From JANLYC01 sp963750495 (GTDB lineage Bacteria > Actinomycetota > Actinomycetes > Propionibacteriales > Nocardioidaceae), in NCBI GenBank assembly GCA_963750495.1, contig CAVVQV010000004.1, positions 496,001 through 560,000 on the forward strand: 64,000 bases of DNA. Direction: 5' to 3'. The position numbers and the translations under genes were made by a program. A model generated the notes under the pieces. The model was not told the origin of the DNA, did not search any database, and saw only the letters and a program-made list of their open reading frames with translations. Shown in pieces: positions 51,961 to 60,065 of the stretch (position 1 is the first letter of the stretch; each line of letters begins with the position of its first letter).

Positions 51961-52856
51961 TGGCCCTGTCCGTGGAGCGGTCGACGGGTGCAGCGGTTGG
52001 TGACGTCGCGGAGCGCAAGCCCGCCGGCCGGCCGAGAAGATGGCGGCTGCCCTTCAGTGCCTGGCACCTCCTGCTGATGCCGACGGCACTGTTGTTCCTC
52101 CTTCCGCTGGCGCAGATGATCCTGGCCTCGTTCATGGCCGACGAGGACCTCAACCGCTTTCCGCCTCGGTTCTTCCCACGGACGCTCACGTTGCACGGCT
52201 ATACCCAGCTGTTCGAGCAGTCGTCGATCGTGCGCTGGTTGATCAACTCCACCATCGTCAGCACCGTGGCCGTGCTGTCTCACCTCGTACTGTGCTCGCT
52301 GGCGGGCTACGGGTTCGCGCGACTCTCGTTCCGGGGCCGGACCGTCGGGTTCTTCCTCATGGTGTCGACGATCATGATTCCGACCCAGCTGCTGATGATC
52401 CCGACCTTCATCATGTTCGCGAAGGTGGGCCTGATCGACACGCTCGGGGCCGCGATCGTTCCCTGGCTAGCCTCCGCCTTCGGCGTATTCCTGATGCGAC
52501 AGTTCTTCCTGTCGCTGCCGTCCGAGCTCGAGGACGCGGCACGCATCGACGGGTGCTCCGCGTTCGGGGTGCTGTGGCGCATCGTGCTTCCGCTGGCCAG
52601 GCCTGCGCTGGCGACGTTGACGGTGTTCACCCTGCTGGGCTCGTGGAACGACCTGGTGTGGCCGCTCATCGCGATCAGCAACGAGGACCACTACACCGTC
52701 CAGCTCGGCCTCGCGAACTTCCAGGGTGCTCGGCGTACGGACTGGTCACTGCTGATGAGTGGCAACGTGGTCGCGACCGCGCCGCTCCTGATCGCATTCC
52801 TCCTGGCCCAACGCCATTTCGTCGCCACGATGAGCTTCTCGGGACTCAAGTCGTAG
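51960..52856 (+). CDS. ABC sugar permease, MalG type
   Basis: 298 residues with six helices and EAA loop EDAARIDGCSAFGVLWRIVLP. ATG 51960 shares one base with the previous TGA (TGATG). The operon has no ATPase gene, so a shared MsiK-like ATPase from elsewhere is probably used, as is common in actinobacteria. The 22-nt repeat follows 2 bases after the stop. Confidence 0.93.
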   Translation: MALSVERSTGAAVGDVAERKPAGRPRRWRLPFSAWHLLLMPTALLFLLPLAQMILASFMADEDLNRFPPRFFPRTLTLHGYTQLFEQSSIVRWLINSTIVSTVAVLSHLVLCSLAGYGFARLSFRGRTVGFFLMVSTIMIPTQLLMIPTFIMFAKVGLIDTLGAAIVPWLASAFGVFLMRQFFLSLPSELEDAARIDGCSAFGVLWRIVLPLARPALATLTVFTLLGSWNDLVWPLIAISNEDHYTVQLGLANFQGARRTDWSLLMSGNVVATAPLLIAFLLAQRHFVATMSFSGLKS

Positions 52857-52858
52857 TC

Positions 52859-52920
52859 GCCACAACTCACGGTTCAAGGGCCACAACTCACGGTTCAAGG
52901 AGCCACAACTCACGGTTCAA
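52859..52920 (-). repeat. 22-nt 3'-end repeat, locus 3: three units
   Basis: Units at 52899-52920 (22), 52878-52898 (21) and 52859-52877 (19, cut at the permease end), reading on the minus strand. The first supplies the PHP-gene TGA (52917-52919). The array fills the convergent gap. Confidence 0.95.
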
Positions 52921-53948
52921 CGTTTGGCGTGGGTCCAGGCGAGGAGGCGGTCGAGGGGCCAGGTGTTGACGATCCGCTCGGCGGGTACGCCGTTGGCCAC
53001 CGCCCGGGCGCAGCCGTAGTCCTGGAACGCGAGCTGGCCCGGCGCATGCGCATCGGTGTCGATCGAGAACAGGCAGCCCGCCTCCAGCGCAAGCTGGATC
53101 AGCCGTGACGGTGGATCGCGCCGTTCAGGCCGGGAGTTGATCTCGACCGCCACGTCGAACTGCTCACAGGCCGCGAAGACGACCTCCGCGTCGAAAGTCG
53201 ACTCCGGCCGCGTGCCGCGCCCGCCCTCGACGAGCCGGCCGGTGCAGTGGCCGAGCACGTTGGTGAAGCGGTTGGCGATCCCACCGACCATCCGCGCCGT
53301 CATCGTCTCGGAGTCGGCTCGCAGCTTGGAGTGGACGCTGGCCACGACCACGTCGAGCTGGTCGAGCATGGCGGCCGACTGGTCGAGCTTGCCGCTCTCG
53401 AGGATGTCGACCTCGATTCCCGGCAGCAGCCGGAAGTCGGCGCCCTCGGCCTTGACCTGTGCGTTGATGTCGGCCACCACCGCGAGCTGCTCGGTCAGCC
53501 GCTCCGCGTTGAGCCCGCGCGCCACCGTCAACCGTGGCGAGTGGTCGGTCAGCGCCTGGTAGTCGTGGCCCAGCCCGCGGGCGGCGCGCACCATCTCGTC
53601 GATGGGCGAACCCCCGTCGGACCAGTTCGAATGCGCGTGCAGGTCGCCCCGGATCACGGCGCGCAGGTCCTCGCCACCCTCCGCGAGCGGCTTCTCCCCC
53701 TTCTTGCGCAGCTCGGCCAGCTTGGCCGGTACCTTGCCCGAGGCTGCCTCCATGACCACCGCCGACGTCGAGGGACCGACGCTCGGCACCTCCGTCAGCG
53801 TCTTTGCCGCGATCCGCTCCTCGAGCTCGCCGGCGGGCAGGTCGGCCAGCGCCCACGCCGCCTTGCGGTAGGCCTCGACCCGCCGAGTCTCCTCCCGCCC
53901 GCGTTCCTTCCAGTAGGCGATCTCCGACAGCGCCTCGATCCCGTCCAT
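52917..53948 (-). CDS. PHP-domain phosphoesterase with HhH DNA-binding N-terminus
   Basis: 343 residues from ATG 53948. Residues about 1-85 are helical with a helix-hairpin-helix, IAAKTLTEVPSVGPSTSAVVMEA. The PHP barrel follows: GDLHAHSNWSDGG, QALTDHS, LPGIEVDIL, VVASVHSK, LGHCTG, EINSRPER and SIDTDAH, which supply the trinuclear metal site. It resembles the C-terminal PHP part of PolX or YcdX-like phosphatases. A role in DNA repair or nucleotide clean-up is likely but not certain. Longer frames upstream overlap nothing convincing. Confidence 0.85.
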   Translation of the reverse strand: MDGIEALSEIAYWKERGREETRRVEAYRKAAWALADLPAGELEERIAAKTLTEVPSVGPSTSAVVMEAASGKVPAKLAELRKKGEKPLAEGGEDLRAVIRGDLHAHSNWSDGGSPIDEMVRAARGLGHDYQALTDHSPRLTVARGLNAERLTEQLAVVADINAQVKAEGADFRLLPGIEVDILESGKLDQSAAMLDQLDVVVASVHSKLRADSETMTARMVGGIANRFTNVLGHCTGRLVEGGRGTRPESTFDAEVVFAACEQFDVAVEINSRPERRDPPSRLIQLALEAGCLFSIDTDAHAPGQLAFQDYGCARAVANGVPAERIVNTWPLDRLLAWTHAKR

Positions 53949-54024
53949 GCAGCCCATCCTGCCGTAGCCGGCCGAGGGACTCGGACCCGTACTGCTCACC
54001 TCCGCTGCGGTTCCGGACGGTCGT

Positions 54025-54717
54025 TCACGGACTCCACGTCGCGTGGTCGTGCGCGAAGACCACGCGCTTCGGGTCGAAGGCGAGCAGGCGGTCCATCCAG
54101 GGGCTCGGGCTCGGGAGCGGTGGCTCGTGGCCGAGCTGACGAGCCCGGGCCGCCAGGACGTCCGCCGACCAGTGCGAGGCCAGGTCGTGGGCCTGACCCG
54201 CGAGAACGATCGAACCGTCCTCACACTCCAGGACGACGGACTGGTGCCCGTCCACGTGCCCGGGCGTGGGGATGACATGCACGCCCGTCGTGATCTGGGT
54301 CTCGCCGTCGAGCAGCTCGTACTTCGCTCCGGTGAAGTCGACGAGCGCAGGCACCGTGTAGTCCGTCGTCAGCGCCGTCTCCAGTTCGCGACGCTGGCAG
54401 AAGATGGGCCGACCGGCGAACTGCGGGTTGGCGCCGATGTGGTCGAAGTGCAGGTGGCAGTTGAGGACGAGATCGATATCGACTACCGACAGGCCCACCG
54501 TGGCCAGGGCCGCTTCGATCGTGACCCGCTTCGGCCGGTACCACTGCTCGGTCTCCTCATCCGGCCTCCCGACCCCGGTGTCGACGAGGAGCACGCCGGC
54601 GGGGGTCCGAACGACGTAGCCGAGCACAGTCTCGACCCGACCGCCGTCCGCACCGGTCTCTTGTGGCGGCCTCACGAAGGAACCCAGCTCGATCCTCGCA
54701 ACGTCGTCGACACGCAT
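54025..54717 (-). CDS. Metallo-beta-lactamase-fold hydrolase (lactonase-like)
   Basis: 230 residues. Zinc site HLHFDHIG, further ligands in TPGHVDGHQSVV and AGQAHD, and FAHDH at the end. The layout (short strands VLLVDTGVGRPDEE, then HxHxDH) is that of N-acyl-homoserine lactonase-like or related quorum-quenching MBL proteins. The substrate is unknown. TAGGTT lies 6 bases before the ATG, so the message is probably leaderless. Confidence 0.82.
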   Translation of the reverse strand: MRVDDVARIELGSFVRPPQETGADGGRVETVLGYVVRTPAGVLLVDTGVGRPDEETEQWYRPKRVTIEAALATVGLSVVDIDLVLNCHLHFDHIGANPQFAGRPIFCQRRELETALTTDYTVPALVDFTGAKYELLDGETQITTGVHVIPTPGHVDGHQSVVLECEDGSIVLAGQAHDLASHWSADVLAARARQLGHEPPLPSPSPWMDRLLAFDPKRVVFAHDHATWSP

Positions 54718-54723
54718 GAGGTC

Positions 54724-54729
54724 AACCTA
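54724..54729 (-). promoter_or_regulatory. Putative -10 of MBL gene (leaderless)
   Basis: Minus strand TAGGTT, then GACCTC, then ATG 54717. Same spacing as the other leaderless candidates. Confidence 0.45.
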
Positions 54730-54857
54730 GACGTGTCGTCCGATCGGGGGGAATGTTGTCCAGAGGCTCCCGCCCGTCCTCCGGGATGGTGGGATCCACC
54801 TGGCCAGCCGCCGTGTCCGACTGCTGTCCGCCCAGGTGGGCGGCCCGCCCGTGGTTG

Positions 54858-54887
54858 TTGAAGCCTCACAAAGGGGGTGAGTACGCT
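54858..54887 (+). promoter_or_regulatory. Promoter of fasR (leaderless)
   Basis: TTGAAG (54858-54863), 18-base spacer, TACGCT (54882-54887), then 6 bases to the ATG at 54894. This is the best -35/-10 pair seen in the window. Confidence 0.6.
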
Positions 54888-54893
54888 CACATC

Positions 54894-56045
54894 ATGGTGC
54901 AGGGCAGCGCAACGGCGATCAGGAGACTCGAGCAGTCGGTCGGAACGCTGACGAATGCTGCCATCGCCAAGATGAACGACGATCTTCCCTGGTTCCGTGC
55001 GCTGGCCGCAGAAGACCGTTCCTGGATCGGTCTGATCGCCGGTGCCGGCATCTCGTCGTTCGTCGACTGGTTCCGCAACCCGACCTCCGGGCACGCCGTC
55101 ACCGCCGACGTCTTCGGCACCGCACCCCAGGAGCTGACGGGTGTCGTCACGTTGCAACAGACGGTCGAGATGGTGCGTACGACGATCGGGGTGGTCGAGA
55201 CCCACGTCGACCAGGTCGTCAGCGCCAAGGACGCACCGGGCGTGCGCGAGGCCGTGATGCTCTACTCGCGTGAGATCGCCTTCGCCGCCGCCGAGGTCTA
55301 CGCCCGTGCCGCGGAGCAGCGAGGCGCCTGGGACGCCCGCCTCGAGGCGCTCATCGTGGATTCCGTGCTGCGTGGTGAGGCCGACGAAGCGGTCCGCTCA
55401 CGGGCTACCGCGCTGGGCTGGGCGTCCACCAGTGGCGTCTGCGTCGTGCTGGGCCTGACTCCCGAGGGCGATTCCGCCACGGCAGTGGACGCGATCAAGC
55501 GCTCGGCCCGAGCCCATCGCCTCGACGCCCTCTGCGCCGTCCAGGGCGACCGCCTGGTGGTGGTACTCGGCGGCGTCGACGACCCCGACAAGGCGGCAAG
55601 CCCGATCGCCGACCACTTCGGCGAAGGTCCGCTCGTCACCGGTCCCGTCGTCGGCGACCTGCTGGCCGCGAACCTCTCGGCACGCGCGGCCATCGCCGGA
55701 CTGCGTGCCGCACCGGCCTGGCCGGAGGCTCCCCGTCCGGTGTCGAGCGACGATCTGCTCCCCGAGCGGTCGCTCGCCGGTGACGGTCACGCCCGACGCC
55801 AGCTCGTCTCGACGGTCTACCAGCCCCTGGTAGAGGCCGGCTCCGGACTGCTCGAGACCCTGACGGCATACCTGGACAGCTCCGGATCGATCGAGGCGAC
55901 CGGGCGTGCGCTCTTCGTCCATCCGAACACCGTGCGCTACCGGCTTCGGCGGATCGCCGACGTCACCGGCCTGTCCGCCTCGGAAGCGCGCGACGCCTAC
56001 ACGCTGCGGGTGTCGCTGACCCTGGGCCGCCTGCTGGCCGACTAG
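54894..56045 (+). CDS. fasR: PucR-type regulator of fatty acid synthesis (FasR-like)
   Basis: 383 residues from ATG 54894. The C-terminal helix-turn-helix reads TGRALFVHPNTVRYRLRRIADVTG, typical of PucR/CdaR proteins, with a GGDEF-like fold lost in between and an N-terminal helical sensor (QQTVEMVRTTIGVVETHV). In Streptomyces and mycobacteria the orthologue (FasR, Rv2242), sitting just before fabD, activates the FAS II genes. Here it directly precedes fabD with an inverted repeat in between. Confidence 0.87.
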   Translation: MVQGSATAIRRLEQSVGTLTNAAIAKMNDDLPWFRALAAEDRSWIGLIAGAGISSFVDWFRNPTSGHAVTADVFGTAPQELTGVVTLQQTVEMVRTTIGVVETHVDQVVSAKDAPGVREAVMLYSREIAFAAAEVYARAAEQRGAWDARLEALIVDSVLRGEADEAVRSRATALGWASTSGVCVVLGLTPEGDSATAVDAIKRSARAHRLDALCAVQGDRLVVVLGGVDDPDKAASPIADHFGEGPLVTGPVVGDLLAANLSARAAIAGLRAAPAWPEAPRPVSSDDLLPERSLAGDGHARRQLVSTVYQPLVEAGSGLLETLTAYLDSSGSIEATGRALFVHPNTVRYRLRRIADVTGLSASEARDAYTLRVSLTLGRLLAD

Positions 56046-56050
56046 AGCCC

Positions 56051-56071
56051 TTTTGTAGGAACCCAACAAAA
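56051..56071. promoter_or_regulatory. Putative FasR operator upstream of fabD
   Basis: TTTTGT, nine bases, ACAAAA form an inverted repeat just past the fasR stop, 67 bases before the fabD GTG. The AT-rich arms stand out from the GC-rich surroundings. Position fits an activator site for fabD. Confidence 0.5.
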
Positions 56072-56125
56072 ACACACCCGCAACTTTCGTGCCGACAGGA
56101 CCGCGGACCCGTCGACGTGACACGG

Positions 56126-56131
56126 CAAGAT
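56126..56131 (+). promoter_or_regulatory. Putative -10 of fabD (leaderless)
   Basis: CAAGAT is followed by 6 bases (GGGGGT) and GTG 56138. No ribosome site. The -35 is not clear, as expected for an activator-dependent promoter. Confidence 0.35.
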
Positions 56132-56137
56132 GGGGGT

Positions 56138-57319
56138 GTGCTCGTCATCGTTGCTCCTGGACAAGGTGCCCAGTCCCCCGGTTACCTCAAGCCCTGGCTC
56201 GAGGACCCCGACTTCGCCGACCGCCTGAACTGGCTCTCCGCCGTCAGTGGCGTCGACCTGGCCCACTACGGCACCGAGGCCGACGCCGAGACCATCCGTG
56301 ACACCGCCGTCGCCCAGCCGTTGCTCGTGGCGTCGAGCCTGTTGGCGGCCCTCGCCCTCTATCCGCACCCGGCTGATGCGTTCGGCCGCATCGGCGCGGT
56401 CGCCGGGCACAGCGTCGGCGAGATCGCGGCCGCTACCGGCGCGGGGGTCATCAGCGCTGAGCAAGCCATGGTGTTCGTCCGCGAGCGGGGTCGCGCCATG
56501 GCGGCGGCCTCGGCGCAGACCCCGACCGGCATGACGGCGGTGCTCGGCGGCGACCGCGACGAGGTGCTCAGCGCACTGGAGCGTGAAGGGCTCATCGCCG
56601 CCAACGACAACGGTACTGGTCAGATCGTGGCCGCCGGCACTCTCGAGCAGCTCGAGAAGTTCGCCGTCGACCCGCCCGAGAAGGCCCGTCTCATCCCCCT
56701 GAGCGTCGCGGGCGCCTTCCACACCGACCACATGCGACCGGCCGTCGACGTGTTGGCCCGGCTGGCTCGCGCCATGTCCACCCACGACACCCGCACCCGG
56801 CTGATCTCCAACCGTGACGGACAGGTGATCCACTCCGGCCGTGAGGTGCTGGGTCGACTGGTCAGCCAGGTCAGCTCGCCGGTGCGCTGGGACCTGTGCA
56901 TGCAGTCGATGGCTGACCTCGGCGTCACGGGCATCCTCGAGATGCCGCCGGCCGGCACCCTGACGGGCATTGCGAAGCGGCAGCTCAAAGGGGTCGAGAC
57001 GTTCGCATTCAAGACGCCCGACCAGCTCGACGACGCCCGTGCCTTTGCCGACAAGCACGGCGACGCCTCCCCCATGGACTCCACACCGACGTGGCGGATG
57101 CTCGTCTCACCGTCCAAGGGAACGTTCCACCAGTCGCCCGACATCCCGCTCGGCACCCTGCTGCACGCCGGTGTCAGCGTCGGACACGTCGAGAACCTGC
57201 GCGGCAAGACGCCGGTCGAGGCGCCGTACGGGGGCACCATCGTCGAATGGATCGTCGAAGACGGCGACCTGGTCTCCCCCGGTCAGCCGTTGGTGCGGCT
57301 GCACCCCGAAAGCGAGTGA
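56138..57319 (+). CDS. fabD: Malonyl-CoA:ACP transacylase with C-terminal biotinyl/lipoyl-like domain
   Basis: 393 residues from GTG 56138, against about 310 for usual FabD. Residues 1-300 are the acyltransferase: APGQGAQSPG, S92 in GHSVGE, H195 in GAFHTDHM, and Q-loop positions. From about 315 an extra domain follows: WRMLVSPSKGTFHQSP, then HAGVSVGHVENLRGKTPVEAPYG and VEDGDLVSPGQPLVRLHPE. The strand pattern and the GTIVEWIVEDGDLVSPGQPL end are those of biotin-carboxyl-carrier or lipoyl domains, but the E(A/S)MK(M/L) attachment motif is replaced by ENLRGKT. It may be an ancestral fusion or docking domain. FabD loads malonate onto ACP. Confidence 0.88.
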   Translation: MLVIVAPGQGAQSPGYLKPWLEDPDFADRLNWLSAVSGVDLAHYGTEADAETIRDTAVAQPLLVASSLLAALALYPHPADAFGRIGAVAGHSVGEIAAATGAGVISAEQAMVFVRERGRAMAAASAQTPTGMTAVLGGDRDEVLSALEREGLIAANDNGTGQIVAAGTLEQLEKFAVDPPEKARLIPLSVAGAFHTDHMRPAVDVLARLARAMSTHDTRTRLISNRDGQVIHSGREVLGRLVSQVSSPVRWDLCMQSMADLGVTGILEMPPAGTLTGIAKRQLKGVETFAFKTPDQLDDARAFADKHGDASPMDSTPTWRMLVSPSKGTFHQSPDIPLGTLLHAGVSVGHVENLRGKTPVEAPYGGTIVEWIVEDGDLVSPGQPLVRLHPESE

Positions 57320-57321
57320 TC

Positions 57322-58326
57322 ATGACTGCACAGATCCGTACCGGGTCGGGCGCCGCCCACGCCAGCATCCAGGGCATCGGGGGCTACCGCCCGAGCCGCG
57401 TGGTGACCAACGAGGAGATCTGCCAGCACATCGACTCCAGCGACGAATGGATCCGTACCCGGTCGGGGATCATCGAGCGCAAGTGGGCCGAGCCGCACGA
57501 GACCGTGCAGATGATGAGCGTCGCCGCGTCGCGGAAGGCGCTGTCGAGGGCGGGTGTCGCGCCCGGCCAGGTCGACTGCGTCATCGTCGCCACGGTGTCG
57601 CACCTGCTGCAGACACCGGCCGTGGCGACGTTGATCGCCGACGAGCTGGGCTGCACGCCGGCGGCGGCGTTCGACATCTCGGCAGCGTGCGCTGGCTTCT
57701 GCCACGGAGTCGCGCTGGCCTCCGACATGGTGCGCTCCGGGAGCGCCAAGTACGTCCTCGCAATCGGCGTCGAGCGACTCTCGGACATCACAGACCCGAC
57801 CGACCGTGGTACCGCTTTCATCTTCGCCGACGGCGCCGGGGCAGCCGTGGTCGGCCCGTCCGACGTCGAGGGCATCAGCCCGGTCGTCTGGGGTGCCGAC
57901 GGGTCGAAGTTCGACCACATCCGGCAGAACGAGACGTGGAACGACGTGCTGGCGACCGAGCGACCCGAGATGCCCACCCTGCGTATGGACGGCAACCCGG
58001 TCTTCCGCTGGGCGTCGTACGAGATGGCCAAGATCGCGACCGAGGCCATGGACCGGGCCGGCGTCACCGTCGACGACCTCGACGTGTTCGTGCCGCACCA
58101 GGCCAACATGCGCATCACCGACGCGATGTCCCGGGCCCTGAAGCTGCCCAAGGACGTCGTGATCGCGCGCGACATCGCCTACCAGGGCAACACGTCCGCC
58201 GCCTCGATCCCGCTCGCCACCGAGGCGTTGCTCGAGTCCGGCGAAGCCAAGTCCGGCGACCTCGCGCTGTTCATCGCCTTCGGCGCCGGGCTCGCGTACG
58301 CCGCCCAGGTGGTCACGCTGCCGTGA
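57322..58326 (+). CDS. fabH: 3-oxoacyl-ACP synthase III
   Basis: 334 residues from ATG 57322, 2 bases after the fabD stop. Starts fatty acid chains by condensing acyl-CoA with malonyl-ACP. C123 in ISAACAGFCHG, H in VPHQANMRI and N in AYQGNTSAAS form the triad. GGYRPSRVVTNEEIC and SDEWIRTRSGI are the family opening. The primer acyl-CoA (acetyl or branched) cannot be told by eye. Confidence 0.96.
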   Translation: MTAQIRTGSGAAHASIQGIGGYRPSRVVTNEEICQHIDSSDEWIRTRSGIIERKWAEPHETVQMMSVAASRKALSRAGVAPGQVDCVIVATVSHLLQTPAVATLIADELGCTPAAAFDISAACAGFCHGVALASDMVRSGSAKYVLAIGVERLSDITDPTDRGTAFIFADGAGAAVVGPSDVEGISPVVWGADGSKFDHIRQNETWNDVLATERPEMPTLRMDGNPVFRWASYEMAKIATEAMDRAGVTVDDLDVFVPHQANMRITDAMSRALKLPKDVVIARDIAYQGNTSAASIPLATEALLESGEAKSGDLALFIAFGAGLAYAAQVVTLP

Positions 58327-58437
58327 CGACTCCGGTACGCCACCACCACGAGTTTCCGCAGCGTCGCTGCGGACGCCCCCGACCCGTCGGGGACCACCCT
58401 GCATCATCACGACCCCAACCACGAAGGAGCCACACCC

Positions 58438-58686
58438 ATGGCCAGCACTGAGGAGATCCGCGCCGGTCTCGCCGAGATCGTCAACGAAGTCGCGGGCATC
58501 CCGGCCGAAGACGTCCAGCTCGACAAGTCGTTCACCGACGACCTCGACGTGGACTCTTTGTCGATGGTCGAGGTGGTCGTCGCCGCCGAGGAGAGCTTCG
58601 GCGTCAAGATCCCCGACGACGAGGTCAAGAACCTCACGACCGTCGGCGACGCCGTCGCGTACATCGAGAATGCCCAGAACTCCTGA
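58438..58686 (+). CDS. acpP: Acyl carrier protein
   Basis: 82 residues. The phosphopantetheine serine is S40 in DVDSLSMVE. Acidic four-helix ACP with a TTVGDAVAYIE C-terminus. AAGGAG lies about 10 bases before the ATG. It carries the growing acyl chain between FabD, FabH and FabF. Confidence 0.96.
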   Translation: MASTEEIRAGLAEIVNEVAGIPAEDVQLDKSFTDDLDVDSLSMVEVVVAAEESFGVKIPDDEVKNLTTVGDAVAYIENAQNS

Positions 58687-58805
58687 ATCACCCACCGACA
58701 ATGGCAGACGGATGGTCCGCAGTGGCGACTCGCGAGACTCCTCGCGACAGTCCAGTGCGGTCATCCGGCTGACCGGTCGGCCGAAACCTACGAGGTGACC
58801 ACCTG

Positions 58806-60056
58806 ATGACTTCCCAGCGCGTCGTCGTAACCGGACTTGGTGCGACGTCCCCTGTCGGAGGTGACGTGCCCACGACCTGGGCCGCCCTCCTGGCAGGAAC
58901 TTCCGGAGTACGCCCCCTGACCGAGGACTGGGTCGAGCCGCTGCCGGTGCACATCGCCGCCCGCGTCGCCGTCGAGCCGATCGAGGTGCTCGACCGTGTC
59001 AAGGCGCGTCGACTCGACCGGTCCGGCCAGTTTGCGCTGGTCGCGGCCCTGGAGGCCTGGCGCGACTCCGGGCTGGCCGAGGCTGCAGAGTCCGGTGACG
59101 TCAACGGCGAGCGCCTCGGCGTCGCGATGGCGTCCGGCATCGGCGGCGTCACGACGCTGCTCGCCAACTACGACCTGCTGCTGGAGAAGGGGCCGCGGCG
59201 CGTCTCGCCGCTGGCGATCCCGATGCTCATGCCCAACTCCCCCGCCGCCAACATCGGTCTGGCCATCGGCGCCAAAGCCGGCGTGCACACACCGGTCTCG
59301 GCCTGCGCCTCCGGCAACGAAGCCATCGCCCAAGGCATCGACATGATCCGGCTCGGACGTGCCGACGTCGTGGTCGTGGGCGGCACCGAGGCCGCGATCC
59401 ACCCGCTGCCCCTTGCGGCGTTCTCACAGATGATGGCGCTGTCCAAGCGCAACGACGACCCCGAGAAGGCCTCTCGGCCATGGGACATCGACCGCGACGG
59501 CTTCGTGCTCGGCGAGGGCAGCGCAGCCCTGGTCATCGAGAGCGCGGAGCACGCTGAGCGGCGCGGAGCCCGGATCTACGCCGAGGTCACCGGCGCCGGC
59601 GTCACTGCCGACTCCCACGACATCGCACAACCCGACCCGGCAGGGCTGGGCGCCACGCGGGCCATGAAACAGGCCCTGACCGTCAGCGGCTTCACCGCCC
59701 GTGACGTCGTCCACATCAACGCGCACGCCACGTCGACCCCGCAAGGCGACGTGGCCGAGTGCCTGGCCATCACCAACGCGCTCGGCGGCGAGATCGACCA
59801 CGTCGTCGTGACCTCCACGAAGTCGATGACCGGACACCTGCTCGGTGCGGCGGGGGCCCTCGAGTCCGTGGCCACGGTGCTCGCGCTCCACCACCGCGTC
59901 GTACCTCCGACGATCAACCTCGACAACCTCGACCCGAGCGTCAAGCTCGATGTCGCCACCGAGCAGCGCACGCTGCCCAGCGGTGACATTGCAGCGCTGA
60001 ACAACTCCTTCGGCTTCGGCGGCCACAACGTCGCCATCGCCTTCCGCTCCGTTTAA
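58806..60056 (+). CDS. fabF: 3-oxoacyl-ACP synthase II (KasA/FabF-like)
   Basis: 416 residues. C167 in VSACASGNEA, H in NAHATSTPQGD and H in MTGHLLGAAGALES form the C-H-H triad of elongation condensing enzymes. GAGGTGACC is upstream. The 118-base gap after acpP holds a small CTCGCGAG inverted repeat but no gene. It elongates acyl-ACP by two carbons. Confidence 0.95.
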   Translation: MTSQRVVVTGLGATSPVGGDVPTTWAALLAGTSGVRPLTEDWVEPLPVHIAARVAVEPIEVLDRVKARRLDRSGQFALVAALEAWRDSGLAEAAESGDVNGERLGVAMASGIGGVTTLLANYDLLLEKGPRRVSPLAIPMLMPNSPAANIGLAIGAKAGVHTPVSACASGNEAIAQGIDMIRLGRADVVVVGGTEAAIHPLPLAAFSQMMALSKRNDDPEKASRPWDIDRDGFVLGEGSAALVIESAEHAERRGARIYAEVTGAGVTADSHDIAQPDPAGLGATRAMKQALTVSGFTARDVVHINAHATSTPQGDVAECLAITNALGGEIDHVVVTSTKSMTGHLLGAAGALESVATVLALHHRVVPPTINLDNLDPSVKLDVATEQRTLPSGDIAALNNSFGFGGHNVAIAFRSV

Positions 60057-60065
60057 GGGGTCACC

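Noticed and set aside
58687..58805. Small gene between acpP and fabF
   Set aside because: No frame with a start signal or sensible product; only a short CTCGCGAG inverted repeat is seen.
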